A stretch of DNA of 61,828 bases from JAFNGF01 sp964567045 (lineage in GTDB: Bacteria; Planctomycetota; Phycisphaerae; Sedimentisphaerales; Anaerobacaceae), in NCBI GenBank assembly GCA_964567045.1, contig CAZMLE010000017.1, positions 1 to 61,828 on the forward strand. Direction: 5' to 3'. The position numbers were made by a program, and so were the translations under genes. The notes beneath the pieces were generated by a model. That model searched no databases and was not told where the DNA came from. It was given only the letters and a program-made list of their open reading frames with translations. The first letter of the stretch is position 1, and every line of letters begins with the position of its first letter. Positions 33,184 to 42,134 of the stretch are shown here, piece after piece.

Positions 33184-34524
33184 TCAAGGCTGCCGTTGTG
33201 GTTGGCGCCGCACCAGGTCGCGGACGTCAGTTAAGCAATAGATAACCATCCCGGCTAAAAGAACGCCCTCCAGCAGACACAGGCTCTTGATCTTTACATT
33301 CCAGGCGTATGAGACGGTACTATAGATTAGAAACGCGCACACCGCACAGAAGATAAGCGTGGTGAAGGGGTAGCCTGTAACACGATAGGGCCGTTCGACC
33401 TTTGGCTCTTTGAATCGCAGGACAATAACCGAAAGACTTGTGGCCAGATAAAACGCATAGACCGGGGCAGCAGTATAGAGAATTGTGTCCACGAATGAGC
33501 CCAGAGCCGCGATCAGCCCGACTGCGATAGCTGCCTGTACTAAAAGGGCCCAGACCGGCGTCCCTGTTCGGGCGTGCCATTTGCCCAAAAGCCCGAAGAT
33601 CCGATGTTCGGCGCCCAGAGCGTATGAGATACGTGCGCCGGTGAAAATCAAGCCGCTCACCGCTCCCAGCGCAGAGATGCAGACCAGTGCGCTGATAAGC
33701 CTGCCGCCGATATTGGGAAATGCGGTCGAGATGCTGTCGGCGGCGACCGCCTTAGAAGCAGCCAGGCCGCGATAGCCTAACGTATAAAGAAACGCTCCGT
33801 TGACCAGCAGATACAGCACTGTCACCACCGCTGCGCCGAGCACAAGTGCCCGAACGATATTACGGCGGGAGTCTTTGACCTCGGCGGCCACGTAGGCCAT
33901 CTCGTTCCATCCGCCGTATGTGAATAGCACAAAGACAAGCGCCAGGCTCAGAGGCAACGGCTGGACAGATGCCGTGCTTTTTGGACCCTGCGGTGCGGCC
34001 ACTGCCACGCCGACAATGGCAAGCAATCCCACTGCTTTGACGGTCGTCAGAAGGTTTTGGGTCCATTTGCCCTCCTTGACGCCCAGGATGTTTATCGCTG
34101 TCAGAACGACCACGGCAGCGGCGGCGAAGACCCGCTGGCTGTATTCGGGATGAGCGGCAAGTGGGTCGTAGATTGTTCGCCCGTATGTTGCAAACGCAAA
34201 TGCCATCACCGCGATGTCGCCGGGCCGGATAATCGCAAGCTGGCCCCAGCCGAACAAAAAGCCCGCCCATGAACCGTACGCCCGACTAAGATAAACATAG
34301 TCGCCACCTTCCAGAGGGTACGCCGTGGCTAGCTCGGCATAACCCAGCGCTCCAAACAAGGAAAGCAGGCCACCGACGGTCCATATTGCCAGGACGCCCC
34401 ACCAGCAGTAGGAGCCGCTGGCAATCGCGGGCGCCATCTGATAGATGCCGGCCCCGATGATGATGCCGACAATGATGCACGTCGAGTCAAAAAGCGACAG
34501 CTCTTTCCTCGGAGCTACAGGCAT
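33184..34524 (-). CDS. APC-family amino-acid permease
   Basis: A 446-residue integral membrane protein with about twelve helices. The APC signature opens helix 1 (IIVGIIIGAGIYQMAPAIA), and helix 3 carries GYAELATAYPLEGGDYVYLS. GWNEMAYVAAEVKDSRRNI in the middle is typical of LAT/y+LAT-like exchangers and bacterial SteT-like proteins. It should move amino acids across the cytoplasmic membrane by exchange or proton symport. It stands alone: its neighbours on both sides are tracts of AAGTGCCTAAA repeats. Confidence 0.9.
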   Translation of the reverse strand: MPVAPRKELSLFDSTCIIVGIIIGAGIYQMAPAIASGSYCWWGVLAIWTVGGLLSLFGALGYAELATAYPLEGGDYVYLSRAYGSWAGFLFGWGQLAIIRPGDIAVMAFAFATYGRTIYDPLAAHPEYSQRVFAAAAVVVLTAINILGVKEGKWTQNLLTTVKAVGLLAIVGVAVAAPQGPKSTASVQPLPLSLALVFVLFTYGGWNEMAYVAAEVKDSRRNIVRALVLGAAVVTVLYLLVNGAFLYTLGYRGLAASKAVAADSISTAFPNIGGRLISALVCISALGAVSGLIFTGARISYALGAEHRIFGLLGKWHARTGTPVWALLVQAAIAVGLIAALGSFVDTILYTAAPVYAFYLATSLSVIVLRFKEPKVERPYRVTGYPFTTLIFCAVCAFLIYSTVSYAWNVKIKSLCLLEGVLLAGMVIYCLTDVRDLVRRQPQRQP

Positions 34525-34539
34525 AGAGAATCCCTTCCA

Positions 34540-34622
34540 ATCAAGTGCCTAAAATTTGGAGTGACTAAAGTGCCTAAAATTTAACTTTAGACACTTTAGC
34601 TCACTTTAGACACTTTAGGCTA
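34540..34622. repeat. ACTTTAG(G/A)CACTTTAG repeat tract
   Basis: Direct and inverted AAAGTGCCTAAA / TTTAGACACTTTAG units lie upstream of the permease and match the tract on its downstream side (33021-33065, 33150-33172). Confidence 0.6.
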
Positions 34623-34627
34623 ACTTT

Positions 34628-35332
34628 TCATTTCTGCCGTTTCTTAAGCGTCACACTAAGACCCTGGACGCGTAAAACTGTCTCCAGGTTGGGGTCGGCA
34701 GTAATGGCTTTGATGAAGTCCGGCCCTGTAGAGTCAACATTGTGGGCGAGGACAAGTCCGCCCGGACGCACCAAAGGCAGCAGCTTGTTCAGGTAGTCGA
34801 TATAACCTTCCTTATCCGCATCGAGGAACAAAATGTCGATCGGCTCTTTCAGATTCATAACCCTCTCATGGGCGTCGCCCTCAACAAGTGTAACGAGCTT
34901 ATCGACGCCGGCTCGCTTGAAGTTTTCGCGGGCAAGCGAAGCTCGGCGGGCATCGATTTCGTGAGTGGTCAGCTTTCCGCCCGTCGTTCGCAGCGCAAGG
35001 CAGAACCAGATGCCCGAATACCCATTAGAGGTGCCGATTTCGACAACGTGCTTGGCGCCGGCGGCCTCTGTGAACAGTCGCAATAACCTGCCGTCTTCCG
35101 GCGGAACGTTCATCATCCCTGCACTCTGGTTCAGGTTCATATCGTCAAGCACACTCAGAATCTTCTTCTCTTCCTCGTTAGCCGGTACAGGAGGCTGCTC
35201 TTGAGCAGGCGACCTGCCCATACCCCGCCTGCCGCCGGGACCTCTGCCCTCCGGCGGCTGGGCTGTTAAGCTCTGAACTATTGCCAGCACCAAAATCGTC
35301 GCCGAACTGACCAATATAATCTTCTTCAACAT
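34628..35332 (-). CDS. Exported O-methyltransferase (catechol-O-methyltransferase-like)
   Basis: About 234 residues. A signal peptide (LKKIILVSSATILVLAIVQS) and a Pro/Gly/Arg-rich linker precede a class I methyltransferase domain with VVEIGTSNGYSGIWF (motif I), ILFLDADKEGYIDYL and PGGLVLAHNVDS. These are hallmarks of the metal-dependent catechol/caffeoyl-CoA type. The ATG at 35332 follows AAAGGGG by seven bases; the longer frame to 35518 would place 62 residues, partly repeat-coded (LGTPPGGNPG), before the signal. A SAM-dependent enzyme outside the cytoplasm is odd, since SAM is not normally there. The hydrophobic segment could be an anchor with the domain kept inside. Confidence 0.82.
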   Translation of the reverse strand: MLKKIILVSSATILVLAIVQSLTAQPPEGRGPGGRRGMGRSPAQEQPPVPANEEEKKILSVLDDMNLNQSAGMMNVPPEDGRLLRLFTEAAGAKHVVEIGTSNGYSGIWFCLALRTTGGKLTTHEIDARRASLARENFKRAGVDKLVTLVEGDAHERVMNLKEPIDILFLDADKEGYIDYLNKLLPLVRPGGLVLAHNVDSTGPDFIKAITADPNLETVLRVQGLSVTLKKRQK

Positions 35333-35536
35333 TTGATGCCCCTTTCCAGGGTTCCCGCCCGGCGGGGTCCCTAAATTATGGTTTTTATTGTCTTGTCGGG
35401 CCACGTTAGCGTAATAGCGTAATATAGACGAGTCCAAACAATGACGTATTGCAGGTTTTTGTCGGCAAATCCAAATAACTATGGCAGAGGTCTTGATGGA
35501 TTCGACTGCGCTCATCACAAGTTTTGGGCCTTTTTT

Positions 35537-37495
35537 TTAGGGATAAATCTCTATCAAACACTCACACCAATCACGCAGACGCCACATGTCGAACTCCATG
35601 TCACAGGTGACTACGTACAACTTTTTCGATACCATTTCCGGCACGGTAATTTTGAAGTGGACCTGGACTTCTTCTCGCGGCTCTATGCTAACGCTTGCAC
35701 TTTTGGGTTCTAATTGAAAACCCTCAGGGACGTTCAATCTAACTGTATAGGTATGCGCCGAGCTTGAGTGATTCCGAATTTTCACAGTGACGCCCACGCA
35801 TTGTCCTGCTTTTGCTTGCTGGCCGTATGGATAAATCCTCGCCCACTGTTCATCGATGCCATAGTTTGGCTCGTCCCACGGGAATAAATCAGCCAATATT
35901 TGCCTGCGTTTTTCTAATACTTGTGTCATGTGCTCAAGCTGATCGGGACTGAAGCGAAATGGCTCCACGACGTGCTGGTTGATAAGCAGACAGTTGGGTG
36001 GCATCTTCCGGAGAGTATCCAGGCAGTAAAAATATCCCGTGCCTCGATGAAGAAAGTTACGGTTCTGCAGGCAGTAATCGTCTATGCCGGAGGGCGTGAA
36101 AGAGTCGCCTATAAAGAATATCTTCTCTCCGCCGTCTTTTTCCACGAGCAGTGCATCGTGATACAAGGTTTGTCCGGGGAAATAGTAGATGGTTATGTCG
36201 AATTCCTTCCAGCGCATTTTATGGCCGTCCGGCACAGCAGTAAGATTGGAGATTGCATTTGACGTCAGGCAGGGCAGACGATAGGCCGCAGGATGCGCAA
36301 GGATATCTGCTGATTGTTGTGAGGCATACACAGGGCAGCCAAACTTTTTGACCAATTCTGAGACTTTGTCTGTATGATCATCGTGATAATGGGTGATAAA
36401 CACACCGTCGAGTCGCGACAGGCGTCCCTCTTCTTTGAGCTTGGCCACCTCGCTGATGATGGCATCGGAGCCGCAGTCAATCAGAAAACCGGATTTATCC
36501 TGCGACAGCAGAAGCCGCGAATTATTGATGGGAATAATCCAATTGGGCGGGACCTTTTCTATGACCTGGGCGTATGGCATCCAGTCAACACGGAAGGCCA
36601 TGCCGAGGACTCTTTTGGCAAGGACTTCGTAGCGCTCTTTGAAGTACCAGTGCCCGGCATTAATTGATAAATAGTTTGCATAGGCTGCGTGCAGTCTTTG
36701 AATCAAGTGTTCGATAGTTTGCTTTGGATTACGGATGACCGGACCATGCGCCGGAACGAGAATATCCGGATTCTGGTCGATGACTTTGCGCAGGCTTGTT
36801 ATTAATTCACCGAGTCTGCCGGCGTATCCGTGGTAGCCGCCAATTCCTGCTTCGGCGACGCCATCTTGCAGGCTATACAAATCCATCAGATGCCCGTCTC
36901 CGTAGATCAGGTCTCCGACAAAGCCGTAAGTCAGCCCGTCAACATTAATAAAATATGAGACGGCGCCTCTTGTATATCCAGGCGTGTCCAGCACCCGTAT
37001 AGAAGTATGCTGCCAGCCAATTTGCTCTCCGCCGGCTACAGCACGACCGACTTTCAAAGGCTCGGTTAGTATTTTAGTGGTCTGCTGCTCGGAATCGTGG
37101 AACCGGCGATTAGCGAATGACAACCAGAAGTCATTGACTTTCGTAAAGTTGTCTGCTTCAGCCCGCGGTACGATTGACTCAGCCCCGCCTTCTACAAGTT
37201 TACGCCCGGCCCAGACGACGTCACGCCTACTGTGTGTGAAAAGGACCATATCTGCTTTTTCCGCCGTAAGGCGTCCTGCGGAAAGATAGCCGGCAGGATC
37301 GCCATAGATAACCAGTGTCCGGCCAGTGTCTTCAATAAAGACGCCGTTGACCGTGTCCTGGCAGACCGAGACGTGCGGACTCAACCTAACAAGGGCGTAC
37401 CCTGCGTCTTCCTGTTGGAAGACAGGAGCAGGGGCGTACCCATTGCATACGCCGGGCAAGGTTAACCACAGGATACTGGCGATCAATCTTTTCAC
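35537..37495 (-). CDS. Exported double metallo-beta-lactamase-fold protein with C-terminal NEW3-like domain
   Basis: A 652-residue protein with a signal-type start (KRLIASILWLTLPGVCNG). Domain 1 has MBL topology but degenerate metal motifs (FTHSRRDVVW instead of HxHxDH; TPGYT instead of TPGHT). Domain 2 keeps THYHDDHTD (about 367-375) plus FIGDSF and is probably the active hydrolase. The last about 110 residues (GVTVKIRNHSSSAHTYTVRL, PEGFQLEPKSASVSIEPREE) form an immunoglobulin-like NEW3 domain as in the protein at 42135. A repeat peptide APAPVFQQEDAG sits directly after the signal. It is the last gene of a likely six-gene operon; substrate unknown. Confidence 0.85.
   Translation of the reverse strand: MKRLIASILWLTLPGVCNGYAPAPVFQQEDAGYALVRLSPHVSVCQDTVNGVFIEDTGRTLVIYGDPAGYLSAGRLTAEKADMVLFTHSRRDVVWAGRKLVEGGAESIVPRAEADNFTKVNDFWLSFANRRFHDSEQQTTKILTEPLKVGRAVAGGEQIGWQHTSIRVLDTPGYTRGAVSYFINVDGLTYGFVGDLIYGDGHLMDLYSLQDGVAEAGIGGYHGYAGRLGELITSLRKVIDQNPDILVPAHGPVIRNPKQTIEHLIQRLHAAYANYLSINAGHWYFKERYEVLAKRVLGMAFRVDWMPYAQVIEKVPPNWIIPINNSRLLLSQDKSGFLIDCGSDAIISEVAKLKEEGRLSRLDGVFITHYHDDHTDKVSELVKKFGCPVYASQQSADILAHPAAYRLPCLTSNAISNLTAVPDGHKMRWKEFDITIYYFPGQTLYHDALLVEKDGGEKIFFIGDSFTPSGIDDYCLQNRNFLHRGTGYFYCLDTLRKMPPNCLLINQHVVEPFRFSPDQLEHMTQVLEKRRQILADLFPWDEPNYGIDEQWARIYPYGQQAKAGQCVGVTVKIRNHSSSAHTYTVRLNVPEGFQLEPKSASVSIEPREEVQVHFKITVPEMVSKKLYVVTCDMEFDMWRLRDWCECLIEIYP
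37396..37439. repeat. QEDAG-type palindromic repeat inside the MBL gene
   Basis: CTGCGTCTTCCTGTTGGAAG on one arm with a partner that reads ACAGGAGCAGGGGCGTACCC. It is translated on the minus strand as APAPVFQQEDAG. The FGE-fold gene carries the same element at about 13160-13199 (APAPVFRQEDAG). Confidence 0.7.
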
Positions 37496-37548
37496 AGCAC
37501 AAATCTGCCCGCCGCCCCGACTCGCGTCGCAAGACGCGGGGGCAGGCC

Positions 37549-38967
37549 TTACAACAACCAGGGGCTACGGTAGCGAAAGTGAAGGTACTGGTTAGCTTCG
37601 GGTGCGTTGACGACCGACAGGCTCGGCGCATCCCAGAACAGCTTCTTGCGGATGCGAAGAGCGACATTGCCCAATAGGAGTGCTTCCGTCACCGGGCCGG
37701 AGAACTCGAAGTTAGCACCGGCGGGCTCACCGCCCTTACAGGCCGCAAGCCATTCTTCGTGATGCCCGATTGAGCGGGCGATAGTTTTGGGCGGACGTTT
37801 ATACGCCCTCATTTTTGGTTCCGGTATCAGCCTCGGCTGCCCCCCCGAAAAATCGCATAGGATTTTCCCTTTCTCACCTATAAAAAGCAGGCCTTCGATG
37901 CCCAAATCCTGCTGATCAAGCTCATCCGGCTTTGGAGGCAGCAGGCCGCCGTCGTACCAGGTAATTGTAGCTGGAGGCATATTTTCACGGGCGTCAAATT
38001 CCCAGCGAATAAGCGAAGCCCGAGGATAAGTTTCTTTGTTCAGCTCCAACTTCGCCCACATTTTGGGCGCGTATGCTGAACAACTGGCCTCCACGCTCTT
38101 GGGAGAGGCGAGTTTTAGAACTCGGAAGATCGTATCGAAACTGTAGCAGCCCATATCGCCCAATGCACCGGTGCCGAAGTCCCACCAGCCGCGCCAGACC
38201 AACGGCAGATAAGCCGGATGATAAGGACGATAGGGCGCAGGGCCAAGCCACAAATCCCAGTCCAGATTCGCCGGCACCGGCGGCTTTTCCTGGGGCCGAT
38301 CAATATCTTGAGGCCAGATCGGTCTATTGGACCAGTTGTGAACCTCCCGCACCGGCCCGATCGCCCCATCCCATATCCATTCGCGCAGCACGCGCGAATC
38401 CTCCGATGCCTGATTGACCGTTCCAAGCTGCGTGGCGACCTTGCATTTTCGAGCGGTCTCGGCGAGTTTGCGAGCCTCGAATACGGTGTGCGTCAGAGGC
38501 TTCTGGCAGTATACGTGCTTACCCATCTTCATTGCTGTCGCGGACACCAGAGCGTGAGAGTGGTCGGGCGTAACCACCAGCACCGCATCGATGTTTTTCT
38601 GCCGCTCCAGCATTTCGCGAAAATCGTTGTAGACGGCGCAATCCTGATTGCCGTACTTGTTGTTGACGATGTGCCTGGCTCTTTCGCGATTCTCGCTATC
38701 CACATCGCAGATGGCAACTATCTGCACGTCGGGCTTGCCCAGAAAGCTTTGCATATCGCGCGTGCCCTGATCGCCGACGCCGATGCAGGCTATGCTGAGT
38801 TTCTCGCTCGATGGGCGTTTTGTTTGCCCTGCAGAAACGTGCTGAGGAACAATGGCCAGCGCTGCCGCTGTAGCTGCGCCGCGCATAAAATTACGCCGTG
38901 ATAACTCCGGTGTCTTTCCGGAGAAGTCTGCGTTTTGATCTTTGGTACTTCTGTCTTGGTGTTTCAT
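37549..38967 (-). CDS. Tat-exported Gfo/Idh/MocA-family oxidoreductase (paralogue 6)
   Basis: A 472-residue protein with Tat motif LSRRNFMRGA, dinucleotide motif IACIGVGDQGTRD and VVTPDHSHALVS. The catalytic triad reads QKP (YCQKPLTH) instead of EKP, with the Lys retained, a variant shared with paralogue 8. The C-terminus has LHFRYRSPWLL, typical of this branch. GGAGAG upstream supports the ATG. It follows the sulfatase by 28 bases and precedes the MBL gene by 53, so it works in the sulfatase operon, perhaps on the desulfated sugar. Confidence 0.9.
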   Translation of the reverse strand: MKHQDRSTKDQNADFSGKTPELSRRNFMRGAATAAALAIVPQHVSAGQTKRPSSEKLSIACIGVGDQGTRDMQSFLGKPDVQIVAICDVDSENRERARHIVNNKYGNQDCAVYNDFREMLERQKNIDAVLVVTPDHSHALVSATAMKMGKHVYCQKPLTHTVFEARKLAETARKCKVATQLGTVNQASEDSRVLREWIWDGAIGPVREVHNWSNRPIWPQDIDRPQEKPPVPANLDWDLWLGPAPYRPYHPAYLPLVWRGWWDFGTGALGDMGCYSFDTIFRVLKLASPKSVEASCSAYAPKMWAKLELNKETYPRASLIRWEFDARENMPPATITWYDGGLLPPKPDELDQQDLGIEGLLFIGEKGKILCDFSGGQPRLIPEPKMRAYKRPPKTIARSIGHHEEWLAACKGGEPAGANFEFSGPVTEALLLGNVALRIRKKLFWDAPSLSVVNAPEANQYLHFRYRSPWLL

Positions 38968-38995
38968 GATTACTCTCCGATAGATAAGGTCAATT

Positions 38996-40405
38996 CTATT
39001 TTTTCTTTTTGTTATCGGCCGGCAGATTATTGAAGAATTCCAGGCTGATGTCGCCAGGTTTGGGATTCTCCGACATCAACGGCTGTGCGTCAGCGAACAG
39101 TTTTTGTTGTTCGCGCATAACGGCCAGCAGCTCCTTGATTCTCGCAGCCTCCGATGGATCGTCTGCCAGATTTTTTGTTTCGTGTGGGTCTTCCTGCAGA
39201 TCGAACAACTGTATTTTGTTGATCTGGGGATAAACCAGCAGCTTCCAGCGACCACGACGCACCGCTCGCTGCAGGTCTTTATAGGCAAGGAAAATCGTGT
39301 CACGGACATTCTCGGTCTTGCCCTGAATGATAGGTGCAAGGCTTTTGCCGTCGAGCTCTTCAGGCACCTTCGCACCGGCCAACTCGCACACGGTCGGGTA
39401 AAGATCGAATAGATACACAAACGCCTCAGACAAACGGCCTTTCGGGATGCCCGGGCCACTGAAAATCAACGGCACGCCCATGCTGTGCTCGTAGAGATTT
39501 TGCTTGCCCATCAGCCCATGGCTGCCGATGGCAATACCCTGGTCCGATGAAAATATAATAATAGTGTTATCGTATTCGCCGATCTCCTTGAGAGTCTGGA
39601 TTATCCTGCCTATCTGCTCATCCATATAGGTAATTACGGCATAATAATCCCGCAGATGGCTCTTGATGATCGCTTCTGTTCGCGACCATGGGGCCAGCCG
39701 TTCATCTCGAACGGCAAGCTCGCCGTTGTCAAAGGGATGAAACGGCTTGAAGTTGGGCGGTGTTGGAATCGCATCGAGCGAATATTTATCCAGATACTCT
39801 TTTGGTGCGACTCGCGGGTCATGCGGGCACTCAAACGCCAGATACATAAAGAAATGTTTATCCTTTTTATGCCCGCGGAGAAAATCAATGGCGCCATCGG
39901 CCAGCACTTTGCCGGGCCGGCCCGATGTGCGGACAGCCTGGTCGTTCAAATAATCGCTGTAAGTGAAGCATTTCTGGACTTCTTTGTCGGTATTACCTGT
40001 TTTGCCGTAATGGAAAGAAACATAGCCGGCCTCGTTCATTGACTTGGGAAAGTTCGGCGCATCGCTTGGAAGCTCCCTTACAGCAAACCAGCATCGCCCT
40101 CGAAGCATCATCATCCGGCTCGGCAGACAAACCGCGGCACTGAAACCGCCCATGCAGTAGGCGTTTTTGAACACAAAACCCGACTCGACCAGCTTGTCAA
40201 GGTTCGGTGTCTTCATATATGGATTGCCCAACGCGTCTATGGTATCTGCCCGCTGGTCGTCGGTGAATAGAAACAGAACATTGCGTTTCTTAGATTTGCC
40301 CGCTGCCGGTCCTGCGATTGGCAGACTTAGCGGCAGTGCTGAAAATGCAGCCGCGGCGCCTATTGTCTTGAGTAGCGTACGCCGTGTGTAACTAAATGTG
40401 CTCAA
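38996..40405 (-). CDS. Type I sulfatase, Tat-type export signal
   Basis: About 469 residues of alkaline-phosphatase-fold sulfatase. VLFLFTDDQRADTID binds the metal, and CLPSR (Cys about 93) is the formylglycine motif. PNLDKL, DQGIAIGSHGLMGKQNLYEHS and the C-terminal LFDLQEDPHETKNLA follow. It should remove sulfate from a sugar or steroid. I place the start at the TTG 40405, with AGGAGG ten bases upstream. This TTG overlaps the permease TGA as TTGA, so translation is coupled and the protein begins MSTFSYTRRTLLKTIG. A longer frame to 40456 would overlap the permease heavily. The FGE-fold protein at 12531 lacks the Cys pair expected of a maturase. Confidence 0.9.
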   Translation of the reverse strand: MSTFSYTRRTLLKTIGAAAAFSALPLSLPIAGPAAGKSKKRNVLFLFTDDQRADTIDALGNPYMKTPNLDKLVESGFVFKNAYCMGGFSAAVCLPSRMMMLRGRCWFAVRELPSDAPNFPKSMNEAGYVSFHYGKTGNTDKEVQKCFTYSDYLNDQAVRTSGRPGKVLADGAIDFLRGHKKDKHFFMYLAFECPHDPRVAPKEYLDKYSLDAIPTPPNFKPFHPFDNGELAVRDERLAPWSRTEAIIKSHLRDYYAVITYMDEQIGRIIQTLKEIGEYDNTIIIFSSDQGIAIGSHGLMGKQNLYEHSMGVPLIFSGPGIPKGRLSEAFVYLFDLYPTVCELAGAKVPEELDGKSLAPIIQGKTENVRDTIFLAYKDLQRAVRRGRWKLLVYPQINKIQLFDLQEDPHETKNLADDPSEAARIKELLAVMREQQKLFADAQPLMSENPKPGDISLEFFNNLPADNKKKK

Positions 40406-41346
40406 ATCGACCGAACCTCCTGCCGCATAAAGACCAGGTACGAGACGGCAAAACACACCGTTGTAAGAGCCACCAGAGTCGTCAGATAGGGGGCTACGAC
40501 AAGTATCGACTGCAAAAGGGAAAGGGGATTATTAAAACGACTCATCGAAATCTTTTCCATAGGCCCGACCAGCACAAAACTTTTTGTTGTTTTGCGGTAT
40601 GGATCCATTATGGTAGAAGTGGCATCGGAGTATAAATTTACCGGCGAGACGCGGCCAATAGCCGCTGCTATACGGGCGTTTTTGAGCATCAGTTCAGGGT
40701 TGTTCTGGTCAGCCGGCGCAATCACATCGGCGATAAGCCCGGAACCAAAACCAACAAAAAAGGACACAAATATCCACAACGCCACCGATGCCAGAGCGGC
40801 CGTGCCTATGGACCGTAGTATTATCGAGAACAAAATCGCCATGCCCAGCCAGAACCCGACGTACGCGATGCTAACCAACATATACACTGCGAGCCTGGCT
40901 GCCTCTTGGCCGCTGGGCACTACTCCAATTGCCACCATTCCCAGGCCTGACAGGAGCAAAACCAGGCCGACAAACATAATCGTGATGGTGACGATCCCGG
41001 CTAAAAACTTTGCATTGATGATTGCGTCGCGGTACACAGGCTGAGAAAGCAGCTTCGAGAGTGTGCCGGCCGAGCGCTCCCTGTTAATGGCGTCGAATCC
41101 CATGATAATGCCGATTAGAGGCCCGAAAAAAGCTATGAACTGAGTCAGCGAGAAAAACTGTCCGCTGGTAGTGAACAGCATCAAAAACAGGTATTCGATT
41201 TTGGCTCCGGCGGTTATCTCCGACCTGAGATTCATACTGACCGTATAAGTCGTCAGTAACGCCACACATACCACCAGGCAGAAAAGTATCAAAAAGCGAG
41301 TGGAATTAAAGTGGTCGGCTATCTCTTTACGGAAGATAGTGAACAT
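40402..41346 (-). CDS. ABC-2-type transporter permease
   Basis: A 314-residue membrane protein. FTIFRKEIADHFNSTRF at the start and six helices place it among ABC-2 permeases of the NosY/GldF-like type. A large outside loop follows helix 1, and ERSAGTLSKLLSQPVYR is the coupling segment facing the ATPase. It begins one base after the ATPase stop and ends in a TTGA overlap with the sulfatase. Direction of transport is unknown; such trios usually export. Confidence 0.9.
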   Translation of the reverse strand: MFTIFRKEIADHFNSTRFLILFCLVVCVALLTTYTVSMNLRSEITAGAKIEYLFLMLFTTSGQFFSLTQFIAFFGPLIGIIMGFDAINRERSAGTLSKLLSQPVYRDAIINAKFLAGIVTITIMFVGLVLLLSGLGMVAIGVVPSGQEAARLAVYMLVSIAYVGFWLGMAILFSIILRSIGTAALASVALWIFVSFFVGFGSGLIADVIAPADQNNPELMLKNARIAAAIGRVSPVNLYSDATSTIMDPYRKTTKSFVLVGPMEKISMSRFNNPLSLLQSILVVAPYLTTLVALTTVCFAVSYLVFMRQEVRSI

Positions 41347-41347
41347 C

Positions 41348-42133
41348 TTATTCCTCCTGGAAATAGCGCATGTAGATATCCTCCAGGCTTATTAGCCCCC
41401 GCCTTTCGGCGGGGGTACCTCGGCCAGTGGCCGAGGCTAATAAAGCCTGGATGCCCTCGCGTGCAAGTTCTTCAATAGTGCCTTTGGCTACGAGGCTGCC
41501 CTGGTTGAGAATTCCCACCCGGTCGCAGACTTTTTGTGTCTGGTGCAGAAGATGCGAACATAATAGGATGGATATTCCTTCTTCAACACTCAGCAATTTG
41601 ATCAAGTCCAGCGTCGAGTTGATGCCCTCAGGATCGAGACCCATAGTGGGCTCATCCAGGATTATAAGTTTCGGGTTCTTGATAAGCACTTCTGCTATAC
41701 CCAAGCGCTGCCGCATCCCCCGCGAGTAAGCTCCAACAGGTTTATTCGCCTCGTTAGCCAATTTGACTTTTTCGAGTGCATCATCAATCCGCTTTTTTGA
41801 TACTGAGTCCGGCAATGAATTCAAACGGGCAACGTATTGCAGGTTCTGCCGTGCGGTCATATCATCGTAAAACCCAATGCTTTCAGGCATGAATCCTACG
41901 CGTTCTTTAACTTTCAAAGGCTCGCGCACAGGATCAAATCCCAGTACATGCGAACTGCCGCTGGTAGGCTCACTCAAGCCCAAGAGCATCAGAATGGTTG
42001 TGGTCTTGCCGGCGCCATTAGGCCCGAGAAAGCCGAAAATCTCCCCTTGTCTGACCTCAAAGGTGAGGTGATCGACCGCTTTTTGCCTGCCGTAGATCTT
42101 GGTTAATTCGTGAGTTTCAATGACCGCAGCCAT
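41348..42133 (-). CDS. ABC transporter ATP-binding protein
   Basis: About 261 residues with Walker A GPNGAGKTT, signature YSRGMRQRLGIAE and Walker B LIILDEPTMGLD. The ATG at 42133 begins MAAVIETHELTKIYG and has GAAGG eight bases upstream; a longer frame to 42187 would overlap the preceding gene. It starts one base after that gene's TGA. Near the C-terminus ATGRGTPAERRGLI is encoded by a palindrome pair (CCCCCGCCTTTCGGCGGGGG and a following CCTCGGCCAGTGGCCGAGG) at about 41396-41440, well past the ATPase motifs. Confidence 0.92.
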   Translation of the reverse strand: MAAVIETHELTKIYGRQKAVDHLTFEVRQGEIFGFLGPNGAGKTTTILMLLGLSEPTSGSSHVLGFDPVREPLKVKERVGFMPESIGFYDDMTARQNLQYVARLNSLPDSVSKKRIDDALEKVKLANEANKPVGAYSRGMRQRLGIAEVLIKNPKLIILDEPTMGLDPEGINSTLDLIKLLSVEEGISILLCSHLLHQTQKVCDRVGILNQGSLVAKGTIEELAREGIQALLASATGRGTPAERRGLISLEDIYMRYFQEE

Positions 42134-42134
42134 C

